From Eshraghiella sp964405265 (GTDB lineage Bacteria; Bacillota; Clostridia; Lachnospirales; Lachnospiraceae): 64,000 nucleotides of DNA. The notes under the pieces were generated by a model that did no database searches, had not been told where the DNA came from, and saw only the letters and a list, made by a program, of their open reading frames with translations. Made by a program: the position numbers and the translations under genes. Where the stretch lies: assembly GCA_964405265.1 (NCBI GenBank), contig CAYONC010000003.1:62001-126000 (forward strand), written 5' to 3'. Shown here one piece after another: positions 54,145-63,281 of this stretch. Every line of letters starts with the position of its first letter. Positions within the stretch are counted from its first letter, which is position 1.

Positions 54145-55521
54145 ATGAATAAGTACAGTAAATCCATATGCAGACATTTTACAATGATATTTGTACCGAT
54201 GATAATTATTATCATCGCCATTTTGTTATGCATAATCAATTCCACAAGGTGTTATACGAACAGCATTAAGTATTATACGAACAGATATTATACGGTTTCA
54301 TGTTTTTCCGAGGCGCTCGGACGAATGAATGTGGAATTTCAGAAGTATAATGTGGTGGACAGCGAATTTAATTATAATAATCTGGCTGAACGGTATGAAG
54401 AATTAAGCGATGCTTTTGATGAAGTATACAGCATAAGATTTGATTTTAAGGGTTCGGAGATTAAGGAAATCGAGAATACATACAGCGTCATTGTCAAGGA
54501 TATTCCGGCAAGCCTCAAGGCAATATACGAGGCAGAGGATGAGAACAGGGAACAGGCAGTTTCTGAACTGTCAGCCGAGCTTACCGATATAAATTCCGCA
54601 ATTAACAAATTTATGGCAAGAATTATATCAACAGGCAATTCACGTTATTATACCAATAAGATTACCATATATATTTCCATTGCCGTTATGATGGTTACGC
54701 TGGCTGCTTTTACGGGACTTTCGTTCTATATTGTCTCTTATGCGAAGAGGAGAATTGCACAGCCTATCCGTGACATAAGTGAATGGGCAAAACAGTTTGA
54801 AGACGGATATACGGGCATGAAGGATCTGGATTGCGGTTCGGATGATGAAATAGCTGCAATAGCAGGCTCATTCAACATTGTTAAGAATAATCTTGCTGAG
54901 GCAAAACAGCTTAAGATTGATAATGAGAAGGCGACACGCCGTCTGCGCGAAGAAGAAGCCAATAAGATGAAATTTGTAAAGCAGTTATACAATGAAAAGC
55001 GTGAGAAGGAGCATATAAGCTCAGAGGCTAAGAGAGACGGTCTTACGGGACTTTATAACAGACGCTCGTTTGATGCACTTATAGAAGAATTTATATCCGG
55101 CAGGTCTTCGGGAGTAGAGGGAGCATTATTCCTGATTGACATGGATTATTTTAAGAATGTAAATGATACTCTGGGACATCTGGCAGGGGATGAGGCTTTA
55201 AAGACACTTGCGGGAACCATGCGTCTTGTATTTCCGGCAGCATATCTGGGAAGATACGGAGGAGATGAATTTATAGCATTCGTAACCGGTCAGACCTCAG
55301 ATGAAGATCTTAACAGATTCGGAAAGGATTTATGTAATAAGATGGACATGGAATTTGAAGCCGATGGTAAGAAGGCTAAGATTTCAGTCAGTGTGGGTAT
55401 TGCGTCCACAAGGGACGTAGAGAATTATTCGGAATTATACATGAGAGCCGATAAGGCACTGTATTTTTCAAAAGAAAACGGAAGGAATCAATACACCCTT
55501 GCTTCCAGGCTGCCTAAGTAA
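54145..55521 (+). CDS. membrane diguanylate cyclase (HAMP-GGDEF)
   Basis: 458 aa: membrane helix 1 (about 12-32), an extracytoplasmic helical sensor (about 33-175), membrane helix 2 (about 176-200), a HAMP linker with coiled coil (RRIAQPIRDISEWAKQFE; to about 290) and a GGDEF domain (about 295-455). The signature RYGGDEF is intact, so synthesis of cyclic-di-GMP is predicted. No RxxD inhibitory site lies before it. ATG 54145 follows GGGAGA; the earlier ATG 54130 lacks a site. It overlaps the convergent ATPase gene by 8 bases. Confidence 0.88.
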   Translation: MNKYSKSICRHFTMIFVPMIIIIIAILLCIINSTRCYTNSIKYYTNRYYTVSCFSEALGRMNVEFQKYNVVDSEFNYNNLAERYEELSDAFDEVYSIRFDFKGSEIKEIENTYSVIVKDIPASLKAIYEAEDENREQAVSELSAELTDINSAINKFMARIISTGNSRYYTNKITIYISIAVMMVTLAAFTGLSFYIVSYAKRRIAQPIRDISEWAKQFEDGYTGMKDLDCGSDDEIAAIAGSFNIVKNNLAEAKQLKIDNEKATRRLREEEANKMKFVKQLYNEKREKEHISSEAKRDGLTGLYNRRSFDALIEEFISGRSSGVEGALFLIDMDYFKNVNDTLGHLAGDEALKTLAGTMRLVFPAAYLGRYGGDEFIAFVTGQTSDEDLNRFGKDLCNKMDMEFEADGKKAKISVSVGIASTRDVENYSELYMRADKALYFSKENGRNQYTLASRLPK

Positions 55522-56083
55522 GCCTTAATATTTCGGAATTGAAATATTCTGCCTCCGACATATCATGAGTTATCAATATCATGATTCTGCCGGAGGTATT
55601 TTCTTTTACATACTGCATTACACGTATTTTAATTTCTTTATCAAGCCCCGTAAACGGTTCATCCATTATAATCACGTCTGACGGAGTAAGTATGGCACGG
55701 AGTATTGCAACACGGCGTTTCATTCCTCCGCTGAGCCTGTATACCGGTGTGTTGTGATTTCCGGCAAGACCGGTATCATTAATGGCTTTTAGTGCCTGCT
55801 CTTTCGTGCAGCCTGACGGTATGCACAGATTCTTTATCACGGACAGACCTTCAAGAAGCCTGTTATCCTGAAATACCACTGACTGACGTAAGCCCGGAAC
55901 GGAAATTATTTTACCCGAGTAAGGAATTATTCCCGCAACGGCGTGGGCAAGGGAGGTTTTGCCAATACCGGAAGGTCCGGTTACGGCATATATTCCTTCA
56001 TAAAAATCATATGAAAAATCTTCAAGTACGATGTTATCATTATATTTTATTGTGAGATTTTGTATCTGTATCAGTGGTTTCAT
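55514..56083 (-). CDS. compact ABC transporter ATP-binding protein
   Basis: 189 aa, about 50 residues shorter than usual for this family, but every motif is there: Walker A GPSGIGKTS, Q-loop VFQDNRL, signature LSGGMKRRVAILRA, Walker B VIIMDEPFTGLD and switch His ITHDMSE. The lost length is between Walker A and the Q-loop and at the C-terminus. It overlaps the upstream permease gene by 44 bases, implying coupled translation, and forms a complete transporter with the permease and the binding protein. Confidence 0.85.
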   Translation of the reverse strand: MKPLIQIQNLTIKYNDNIVLEDFSYDFYEGIYAVTGPSGIGKTSLAHAVAGIIPYSGKIISVPGLRQSVVFQDNRLLEGLSVIKNLCIPSGCTKEQALKAINDTGLAGNHNTPVYRLSGGMKRRVAILRAILTPSDVIIMDEPFTGLDKEIKIRVMQYVKENTSGRIMILITHDMSEAEYFNSEILRLT

Positions 56084-56834
56084 AATATAATGCTCCGGTT
56101 TTTTTTAGTAAAAATTTTACCGTAAAGGTAATCAGCTTTTCAAAGCAGATGCTTAAAAGTATGGTAACAAGCGTCCATGCGAACATATCTCCGGTTTCAA
56201 GGTACATTTTGGATATGTACAGGCTGTTGCCTATTGTATTTCTCACAAGTCCGATTATTTCTGCGGCAACGCCGGATTTCCATGCAAATCCGGCTGAAAT
56301 TGAAATCGAGGAAATAAGTGCCGGCGCCAAGGACGGAAGATATATGTATAAGACCTTTTTAAAAAACGGCATACGGTAAATACGTGCCATTTCAAGCAGC
56401 TTAGGGTCCGTGCCGTGAACTGCTTCCATAAGTCCGGTATAAATTACCGGCATAACCATTATTGCGGATATGAAAATTGAAAGTCCGGAGGACTTAAACC
56501 ACAAAAGTGAGAGTATTACCACCGAGGCAACCGGCACGCACCTGATGATTTTTACGGGAAGTGATATAACCGCTTCCGCAAGAGGATGAAGCGAAGACGC
56601 CGCCGTGAGCAGAATACCGGAAGATATGCCAATGGCGAAGCCGGCAGCAATCCTTTTAAGCGTATTACCGGTGCTTTTGTAAAATTCCGGTACCCTGAAC
56701 AGACTTACAAGTGATTTCAGGGTATATAACGGAGAAGGAAGAAAAACTGAATTGCCAATTATAAGCGAGGCGGTATGCCATATCAAAAGCCATAGAATTA
56801 TGGAAAATAATGTATGGAAAAACTTTTTTTTCAT
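56040..56834 (-). CDS. NitT/TauT-type ABC transporter permease
   Basis: 264 aa, about six membrane segments, with the permease loop LLEMARIYRMPFFKKVLYIYLPSLAP and a start typical of SsuC-like permeases (FLPSPLYTLKSLVSLF). It lies 17 bases after the binding-protein gene and overlaps the ATPase gene. Substrate class is uncertain. Confidence 0.85.
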   Translation of the reverse strand: MKKKFFHTLFSIILWLLIWHTASLIIGNSVFLPSPLYTLKSLVSLFRVPEFYKSTGNTLKRIAAGFAIGISSGILLTAASSLHPLAEAVISLPVKIIRCVPVASVVILSLLWFKSSGLSIFISAIMVMPVIYTGLMEAVHGTDPKLLEMARIYRMPFFKKVLYIYLPSLAPALISSISISAGFAWKSGVAAEIIGLVRNTIGNSLYISKMYLETGDMFAWTLVTILLSICFEKLITFTVKFLLKKTGALYYETTDTDTKSHNKI

Positions 56835-56851
56835 GCCTTCACCTTTATGCT

Positions 56852-57835
56852 TTAATCAGTAATGTAATATGCTTCTTCACCCGGTACTGCACCGCCTACG
56901 GATGAAGGGGCAGCATCATAAAGTACTTCAAGATATCCCGTAAGAAGTGACACTGCACTCTTTCCCGTTATCAGGGTTACATTACAATAAGGAAGTGCTT
57001 TCAGTGCGACGTCCTTTTTAAATATGTCGTATTGTTCAAGAAGCTCTGCACATTCTTCAGGATTACTGACTGCAAAATCAACCGATTTACTGTATTCTTC
57101 AAGAAATTTTTCAAATGCTTCAGGATTCTTTTCGATAAAATCCGTTGCGGCAACAATAACTCCCGTTACAATCGTGCCGGTGTCATCGGTTTTTTCCCAT
57201 TCCTCCGTAAGATCCAATGAAACGGAATATCCCGGAAGCCTGTTAAGTGCTATCGTTACATACGGCTGCGGCAGCATTATGACCGCACTGTTCATTGCGG
57301 AAACGGCAGATATGACTTCCGACCCTTCCTTGTAATATATAATTTCCACGTCCTCATCAGGGCTGATTCCGTTAGCGGTAAGTATATGACGCAGTGTATA
57401 TTCAGGAGTGGTTCCCTGTCCCGTTGCATATATGGTTCTGCCTTTAAGGTCACTTACATTGCTTACCGTACCGTCATTTGAAAGAATGTAGAGTACGCCG
57501 AGAGTGTTGATTCCGGCTATTTTGATTCCGCCGTCCGTTTTGTTATACAGTACGGAGGCGAGGTTTGCAGGTATTGCAGCAATGTCGGTTTCTCCCTTTA
57601 TGAGACTGCCCGTTATCTCATCTGCCGTTCCGTATATACCATAATCGTAGATGTTGTCGGTATTGCCGTTGTCCGATTCCGAGTACAGGCCTACAAGTCC
57701 TATTGAGGTCGGCCCCTTAAGGGATGCAATCGTTATTATGTCTTTATCCGTATTATCAGTGCTGCCGTGCGAACCGCATGCGGTAAGGCTTAATGCGGTT
57801 GCCAGTGAAATAAGTATTGCAGTAATTTTTTTCAT
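56852..57835 (-). CDS. ABC transporter substrate-binding lipoprotein (NitT/TauT family)
   Basis: 327 aa. A lipoprotein signal peptide ends at C20 (SLTAC). The mature part resembles NMT1/SsuA-like periplasmic binding proteins: IASLKGPTSIGLVGLY, ETDIAAIPANLASVLY, DLKGRTIYATGQGTTPEYTLRHIL. Ligands in this group include sulfonates, nitrate and thiamine precursors; none can be assigned. ATG 57835 has an AAGGA site 9 bases upstream; the longer frame starts at 57853. Confidence 0.87.
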   Translation of the reverse strand: MKKITAILISLATALSLTACGSHGSTDNTDKDIITIASLKGPTSIGLVGLYSESDNGNTDNIYDYGIYGTADEITGSLIKGETDIAAIPANLASVLYNKTDGGIKIAGINTLGVLYILSNDGTVSNVSDLKGRTIYATGQGTTPEYTLRHILTANGISPDEDVEIIYYKEGSEVISAVSAMNSAVIMLPQPYVTIALNRLPGYSVSLDLTEEWEKTDDTGTIVTGVIVAATDFIEKNPEAFEKFLEEYSKSVDFAVSNPEECAELLEQYDIFKKDVALKALPYCNVTLITGKSAVSLLTGYLEVLYDAAPSSVGGAVPGEEAYYITD

Positions 57836-57870
57836 GTCATTTTGTCCTTGCATAATGTATTATGGAGAAA

Positions 57871-57899
57871 ATTATAATAAAAAAAAATGACGTTTGCAA
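57871..57899 (-). promoter_or_regulatory. promoter for the ABC uptake operon, sharing its -35 with the opposite promoter
   Basis: Minus strand: TTGCAA (57899-57894), 17 bases, TATAAT (57876-57871). The -35 hexamer TTGCAA is its own reverse complement and also fits the plus-strand promoter. Confidence 0.6.
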
Positions 57900-57921
57900 G
57901 TTTATATAATTGTGATATAAT
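57894..57921 (+). promoter_or_regulatory. promoter for natA
   Basis: TTGCAA (57894-57899), 16 bases, TATAAT (57916-57921), 30 bases before natA. It shares the palindromic -35 with the divergent promoter. Confidence 0.6.
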
Positions 57922-57951
57922 TCAAAAAAACAGAAGGAAAGTGAACAGTTT

Positions 57952-58728
57952 ATGATAGAAATAAAGAATCTGACCAAGATATACAGGCTTTCGGCAAAGC
58001 AGATGAAGAAGGACAGAACTAAGGAAAAGACAAAGACTGCCGTGGAAAATGTTTCGATAAAGGCGGTTCCGGGAGAGATATACGGGCTTTTAGGACCTAA
58101 CGGAGCCGGCAAGACCACGACACTCAGATGTATAGCAACGCTTCTTAATCCGACTGAGGGCAGTGTAAGCGTATGCGGGTATGATACCGTTAAGGATGCG
58201 GATAAGGTAAGGGAGAAGATAGGCTTTCTTACCAATGACATTAAGCTTGATCCGCAGTTTTCGCCGGATTATCTCTTTGATTTTTTCGGTAAGCTCCACA
58301 AGGTTGATGCGGAAACGCTTTCGGCAAGGAAGGAACAGTATTTTGAATATTTTGGGATTAAGGACTTTAAGGATAAGAAAATTAAAGAGCTGTCAACCGG
58401 AATGAAGCAGAAGGCGGCAATAGCCGTATCACTCGTTCATGACCCGGAGATAGTAATATTTGATGAGCCGACCTCAGGACTTGACATTATTACTGCACGT
58501 CTTGTTACGGATTATCTTAAGAAGCTTAAGGATATGGGCAAGCTTGTAATCATATCCACGCATATCATGAGTGAGGCAGAGAAATTATGCGACAGGATAG
58601 GCATTATAATAGACGGACATAAGGTATGTGAAGATACGGTTGAAGGAATATGCAGCCGGAACGGTGCAGATGACCTCGAAGATGCTTTTTTTGAACTTTA
58701 CAAGGCTAACCATAAGGAGAATGCATAA
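57952..58728 (+). CDS. natA: NatA-type ABC exporter ATP-binding protein
   Basis: 258-aa ATPase of the ABC-2 exporter group. Walker A GPNGAGKTT, signature LSTGMKQKAAIAVSL, Walker B IVIFDEPTSGLD and switch His ISTHIMSEAE are intact. The insert KQMKKDRTKEKTKTAVEN before Walker A is basic. NatAB was named for Na+ extrusion, but relatives export peptides and drugs. AAGGAAAG ribosome-binding site. The stop shares one base with the natB start (TAATG). Confidence 0.88.
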   Translation: MIEIKNLTKIYRLSAKQMKKDRTKEKTKTAVENVSIKAVPGEIYGLLGPNGAGKTTTLRCIATLLNPTEGSVSVCGYDTVKDADKVREKIGFLTNDIKLDPQFSPDYLFDFFGKLHKVDAETLSARKEQYFEYFGIKDFKDKKIKELSTGMKQKAAIAVSLVHDPEIVIFDEPTSGLDIITARLVTDYLKKLKDMGKLVIISTHIMSEAEKLCDRIGIIIDGHKVCEDTVEGICSRNGADDLEDAFFELYKANHKENA

Positions 58729-59942
58729 TGGGATTTAAAGTGATTTTATCTAAGGAATTAAAGAGGGTATTCGGCGACAGGAAGATGATTTTTTCCATGT
58801 TTATTCTGCCGGTAATAATGATATGCGGAATTTTTATAATTATGTTTTCCATAATTAACAAATCAGAAGAAAAGATAGAGACACACATGACCGTAGCATA
58901 TGTTATAGGTGCCCCGAGTAACTTCATTGATATGATGCATGAATTTGAAGAATGTAGCATTACATATGTGGGATACAAATCATCGTTTGACGAGATGAAG
59001 GAGCATCTTCTTGACGGCATCGTGGATGTAATTGTGGAATTTCCGAAGGATTTTGAAGAGGTATTCAACGGTGAAGATAAGAGTGCCGTTCAGCAGATTA
59101 AGACATATTATAATCCTTCCGAGGATAATTCGGTTGAAGGAAGGGAACGTTTTACGGAAATATACCTTGAACGTTACAGGAACATTCTTTTGGAAGAACG
59201 TTTTGAAAACGCAGACTATGCGCAGATATATACCGTTGACAGTGATAATCCCGACATGGTTGTTCAGGATGAAAAAAAGGCAACAGGCAAGATGTTAGGG
59301 ATGATGGTTCCTTATTTTGTAACGATTATGCTGTTTGCAGGAGCCATGGGACTGGGTGTTGATTCCGTTGCCGGTGAAAAAGAAAGGGGAACCATGGCGA
59401 ATCTCCTTATAAGTCCCGTTAAGCGTTCACAGATTATAATGGGCAAGGTTACCGGACTCGGAATAGTGTCAGTTATTTCGGCAGCAGTGTACATTCTGTC
59501 CGTTGCAGGTGTCATGATGTATGCCATGACGCAGAACGGAATGGGAGAACAGCTTGAGGGTCTGTCGCTTAATTTCAGCGGTACCCAGATTGCACAGCTC
59601 GTTATACTGATTATAGGAGTTACATGGCTGTATGTCGCATTAATCGGACTGGTTTCGGTATTTGCGAAGGACGTAAAGGAAGCACAGGCGTTTATAATGC
59701 CTCTGTATATAGTAATAATGGTTGCCGGAATGGCTACCATGTATACGGGTGATTCAGCATCGACGGTAAGCTACCTTATTCCGCTTTATAATACCTCTGT
59801 TGCATTTAAGGGTATATTTACAATGGACATGACAATGCTTCAGTTCACTGCCGCTGCTGCAGTTACATACGGATGTGCAATAATAGCGGTTGCTGTTATG
59901 ACAAGGGCGATAAAGAGTGAAAAAATAATGCTGAATGCATAA
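58728..59942 (+). CDS. natB: NatB-type ABC-2 permease
   Basis: 404 aa. One N-terminal membrane helix (about 18-42) is followed by an extracytoplasmic domain (about 45-180) and five or six helices toward the C-terminus. The GEKERGTMANLLISPVKRSQIIMGK block is diagnostic of ABC-2/NatB permeases. It pairs with NatA and is followed after 10 bases by the HAD-TldD fusion gene, suggesting a shared transcript. Confidence 0.88.
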   Translation: MGFKVILSKELKRVFGDRKMIFSMFILPVIMICGIFIIMFSIINKSEEKIETHMTVAYVIGAPSNFIDMMHEFEECSITYVGYKSSFDEMKEHLLDGIVDVIVEFPKDFEEVFNGEDKSAVQQIKTYYNPSEDNSVEGRERFTEIYLERYRNILLEERFENADYAQIYTVDSDNPDMVVQDEKKATGKMLGMMVPYFVTIMLFAGAMGLGVDSVAGEKERGTMANLLISPVKRSQIIMGKVTGLGIVSVISAAVYILSVAGVMMYAMTQNGMGEQLEGLSLNFSGTQIAQLVILIIGVTWLYVALIGLVSVFAKDVKEAQAFIMPLYIVIMVAGMATMYTGDSASTVSYLIPLYNTSVAFKGIFTMDMTMLQFTAAAAVTYGCAIIAVAVMTRAIKSEKIMLNA

Positions 59943-59952
59943 GGGAGACGGA

Positions 59953-61974
59953 ATGTTATCAGTTGTATTTGATATGGATGGTGTGCTTTTCGACACACAG
60001 AAAATATATATAAGAACATGGCGGGAGGCTGCGTCAATACTCGGATTCGAGGATTTTGAAGAACCTATTGCGAAGTGTATCGGAACCAATAAGGCAGACC
60101 AGATTGGTATTCTTAAGGAATGCTGCGGTGAGAATTTCCCCATTGAACGATTCTATTCACTCAAGGAAGAAATATTTAACAGACATATCACGGAAGAAGG
60201 AGTTCCTCTCATGAGAGGAACTCTTGATTTGCTTAAAACCTTAAAGCGTTTCGGGGCCGCAACGGCAATAGCGTCTTCATCAAGGACAGAAGTTATAATA
60301 AGGAATCTTGAAGCAACGGGACTGACGGAATATTTTGACGTGACGGTTGGCGGTGACATGGTTGAACACGGGAAACCATCGCCTGACATATATCTTGCGG
60401 CATGCGAAATGCTGTCAGTAAATCCATGTGACGCATACGGTGTGGAAGATTCCCATAACGGTGTCCGTGCAGCTGCGGCAGCAGGCCTGAAGACAATAAT
60501 GATTCCGGATGTACAGCCTGAAACGGAAGAAACGGACGGACTGGTATATAAGGTATTTGATTCGCTGAATGAATTCAGGGATTATCTGCTTCTTAAAAAT
60601 ATTATGGAGAAGCTGTGGAACAGATATCCTTATGCCTCACTTTTGTGGGAGAAGAAGAGAGGCAGGCGGTATTCCGTGTCGGCACAGGGAATGAATGTAA
60701 AGGAGGATTCCCTGCTGTGCTCCGGAGGATGTGTAATCAGGGCATATGACGGGAAAAATTATACTGAATATTCTTTCAACAGACCGGATTATGAAGAGGC
60801 CGACAGCATACTGGAGAATATTGAGAATAATTTCAGGTATTATGAGGATGCGGAAAAAAGCTTTGAAACCGGCGGCTGCGGCTGCATGGAGGATAAGGAA
60901 TGGGAATGTTACAGTGGATTCATAATTCATGACCATCCGGAAGCGTGCGGTGATGAGGCCATTCTCCGAAAGCTTACTGAAATCAGGGAACATGGTCTTA
61001 ATGTGAAGGAAGGAATAAAGGACTGCAGGGTCGGAGCCGCATATCAGGAATATGAGAAGACATTTATATCCCCGCACAGGGATTTGACGGAGCATTTTAT
61101 ATGGATGACGGGAGCACTTTCCATTATGTCTGAAAAAGACGGCATAATAAGAACTTATTTTAAAGGATATTCCAATTCCGGAGGCACGGATATCCTTAAT
61201 AAGATGGATGATGACATACCTGCGGCGGCAGAAACGGCACTTTTGCTGACAAAAGCCGAAAAAATGCTGCCGGGAAGATATGAATGCATATGTGCGCCTG
61301 ATGTTACCGGAATGATTGTCCATGAAGCCTTCGGCCATGGCGTTGAGATGGATATGTTTGTCAAGGACAGAGCACTTGCTGCAGAATATATGGGAGAATA
61401 TGTTGCATCTCCGCTGGTGACCATGCATGACGGAGGCAGGGCAGCATCAGAAGCGGCAAGTTATATGTTTGATGATGAGGGAACGGGGGCAGGAGATACC
61501 GTGATTATTGAAAAAGGTATTCTGAGAAGGGGAATTAACGATGCACAGACTGCGATGCTCCTGAATGTTCCCGCAACAGGCAACGGAAGACGTGAGAATT
61601 ATGAGCATAAGGCATATACAAGAATGACGAATACTTTTTTTGAAGGCGGTACAGACTCACCGGAGGATATGATTGCATCAGTAAAATACGGCTTTATGCT
61701 TGAAAATGCCACCTGCGGAATGGAAGACCCCAAAAACTGGGGAATTCAGTGCATGGTAAATATTGCAAGGGAAATTGCAGACGGCAGGTTTACCGGCAGA
61801 ATTTTTTCGCCCGTGGTTTTGAGCGGTTATGTACCGGAGCTTTTAAAATCCATAACGATGATGTCGGAAAAAACGGAGCTGTCGGGAGCAGGCTTCTGCG
61901 GCAAGGGATACAAGGAGTGGGTTAAGGTATCCGACGGCGGACCATACATTAAAGCAACCATAGATTTAGGATAG
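59953..61974 (+). CDS. HAD-family phosphatase fused to TldD metalloprotease
   Basis: 673 aa with two full-length domains. Residues about 1-212 are a beta-phosphoglucomutase-like HAD hydrolase: VFDMDGVLFDTQ, ASSSRTEVI, GKPSPDIY and GVEDSHNGVRAA. Residues about 218-673 are a TldD/U62 protease with the zinc motif HEAFGH (H457, E458, H461) and later GCG, TRMTNTFFEGG and GYVPELLKSI blocks. The join (LLLKNIME) is six residues and no ribosome-binding site precedes the internal ATG 60604, so one polypeptide is expected. TldD acts with TldE to cut unfolded or leader peptides. ATG 59953 follows GGGAG. The fusion is unusual. Confidence 0.85.
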   Translation: MLSVVFDMDGVLFDTQKIYIRTWREAASILGFEDFEEPIAKCIGTNKADQIGILKECCGENFPIERFYSLKEEIFNRHITEEGVPLMRGTLDLLKTLKRFGAATAIASSSRTEVIIRNLEATGLTEYFDVTVGGDMVEHGKPSPDIYLAACEMLSVNPCDAYGVEDSHNGVRAAAAAGLKTIMIPDVQPETEETDGLVYKVFDSLNEFRDYLLLKNIMEKLWNRYPYASLLWEKKRGRRYSVSAQGMNVKEDSLLCSGGCVIRAYDGKNYTEYSFNRPDYEEADSILENIENNFRYYEDAEKSFETGGCGCMEDKEWECYSGFIIHDHPEACGDEAILRKLTEIREHGLNVKEGIKDCRVGAAYQEYEKTFISPHRDLTEHFIWMTGALSIMSEKDGIIRTYFKGYSNSGGTDILNKMDDDIPAAAETALLLTKAEKMLPGRYECICAPDVTGMIVHEAFGHGVEMDMFVKDRALAAEYMGEYVASPLVTMHDGGRAASEAASYMFDDEGTGAGDTVIIEKGILRRGINDAQTAMLLNVPATGNGRRENYEHKAYTRMTNTFFEGGTDSPEDMIASVKYGFMLENATCGMEDPKNWGIQCMVNIAREIADGRFTGRIFSPVVLSGYVPELLKSITMMSEKTELSGAGFCGKGYKEWVKVSDGGPYIKATIDLG

Positions 61975-61983
61975 GCGGCATAT

Positions 61984-63216
61984 ATGACAGACAGGATTAT
62001 TGAAATTTTAAATAAAAACAATATTAAAAATTATGGGATTTATGATGAAATCAGGGAATCTGCTGAGCTTTTTTTCGTAAAACACAGAACAGACCTTATA
62101 AGAAGCAGAAACGTCCGTGAAATACGACTGCGTGTGTACAGGGATTTTGATTCATTCAGAGGTTCGTCCGATGTGTATCTGTATCCGTGCATGGATTACG
62201 AAGAAATGGAAAAGAGTATCCTGTCAGCATATAATTCGGCGGGATACGTTAAAAATCCTTATTTTGAGCTTCCGGCAGGAATCAGCTCATGCAGGGAGAC
62301 GGAAAAAGAGGATCTCCGCAGGTGGGCGTTTTCCATGGCAGAAGCACTGTATGACGCAGAGAAGCTGACAGAGGGTGCTTTTATCAATTCCGCCGAGATT
62401 TCTGCAATAAGAAAAAGTGTTAAAATCACGGACTCTGCAGGCTGCCTTGTATCATATACAAAAACAGGAATAGAAGGGGAATTTGTTGTGCAGTGCATAA
62501 CGGATGACAATGATGTGGAGCAGTATCATGATTTTAATTATGACTGCCCTGAGGTGTCTGCCATAAGGGATAAGGCTGTAAATGCGCTTAACAGTGTTAA
62601 GGACAGGGCGGCGGCAGTCAAGGCTCCGGCGGATTTGTCGGGGATACCGGTTATCATTACGGACAAAAATGTCCGTGAGCTTTTAGGCTTTTATCTCGAC
62701 AGATGCAATGCATCATATATTTATCCGGGATATTCTCCATATAAAAAAGGCTTTGTCATACAGGAAGATGTCAGTGGCGAGCGCCTTAACATCAGCGGAT
62801 ATTCGGGAAAACCGTTCAGTGATGAGGGCATTCCGATGACGGAGCGTGAGCTTGTCAGGGATGGTGTTGTAGCGGGTATTCACGGAACGGTGCCTTTTAT
62901 GTCATATGTAGGTGAAGAACAGACCGGTGAGTACGAATGTATAAGATGTACCAACGGAACGGTGAGTATGGAAGAGCTGTGCCGAGGGGATTACATCATG
63001 GTAAAGAGCTTTTCCGACTTTCAGGCGGATACCATGGATGGCCATTTTGGCGGCGAGTTCAGGCTTGCATATCTGTGCAGGAACGGTGTAAAAAGCATTG
63101 TTACCGGGGGAACCGTAAGCGGAAGCCTGTTTGATGACGGTGATAAAATGGTATTTTCCACTGAGAGATACAGGGATGCGTTTTACGACGGACCGGCAGC
63201 CGTCAGAATAGGATAA
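61984..63216 (+). CDS. TldE/PmbA-like protein (TldD partner)
   Basis: 410 aa, no zinc motif, as expected for the non-catalytic partner of a TldD/TldE heterodimer. C-terminal blocks DGVVAGIHGTVPFMSYVGEE, RCTNGTVSMEELCRGDYIM, FGGEFRLAYLCRNG and VTGGTVSGSLFD match the U62 fold. The N-terminal half is divergent. It starts 9 bases after the fusion gene, so the two are probably made together. In other bacteria this pair matures microcin-type peptides and CcdA. Confidence 0.8.
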   Translation: MTDRIIEILNKNNIKNYGIYDEIRESAELFFVKHRTDLIRSRNVREIRLRVYRDFDSFRGSSDVYLYPCMDYEEMEKSILSAYNSAGYVKNPYFELPAGISSCRETEKEDLRRWAFSMAEALYDAEKLTEGAFINSAEISAIRKSVKITDSAGCLVSYTKTGIEGEFVVQCITDDNDVEQYHDFNYDCPEVSAIRDKAVNALNSVKDRAAAVKAPADLSGIPVIITDKNVRELLGFYLDRCNASYIYPGYSPYKKGFVIQEDVSGERLNISGYSGKPFSDEGIPMTERELVRDGVVAGIHGTVPFMSYVGEEQTGEYECIRCTNGTVSMEELCRGDYIMVKSFSDFQADTMDGHFGGEFRLAYLCRNGVKSIVTGGTVSGSLFDDGDKMVFSTERYRDAFYDGPAAVRIG

Positions 63217-63281
63217 GCTGTTGTTGCAACCTTATTGTTATTAAGGTATAATCTTGTTATCTGGGAAAAATGGTGGTTTTT

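Noticed and set aside
60637..61428. 263-codon open frame on the minus strand
   Set aside because: Antisense to the TldD part of the fusion, which has unmistakable motifs.
60604..61974. Separate tldD gene starting at the internal ATG 60604
   Set aside because: There is no ribosome-binding site before it and the HAD frame runs straight through without a stop.
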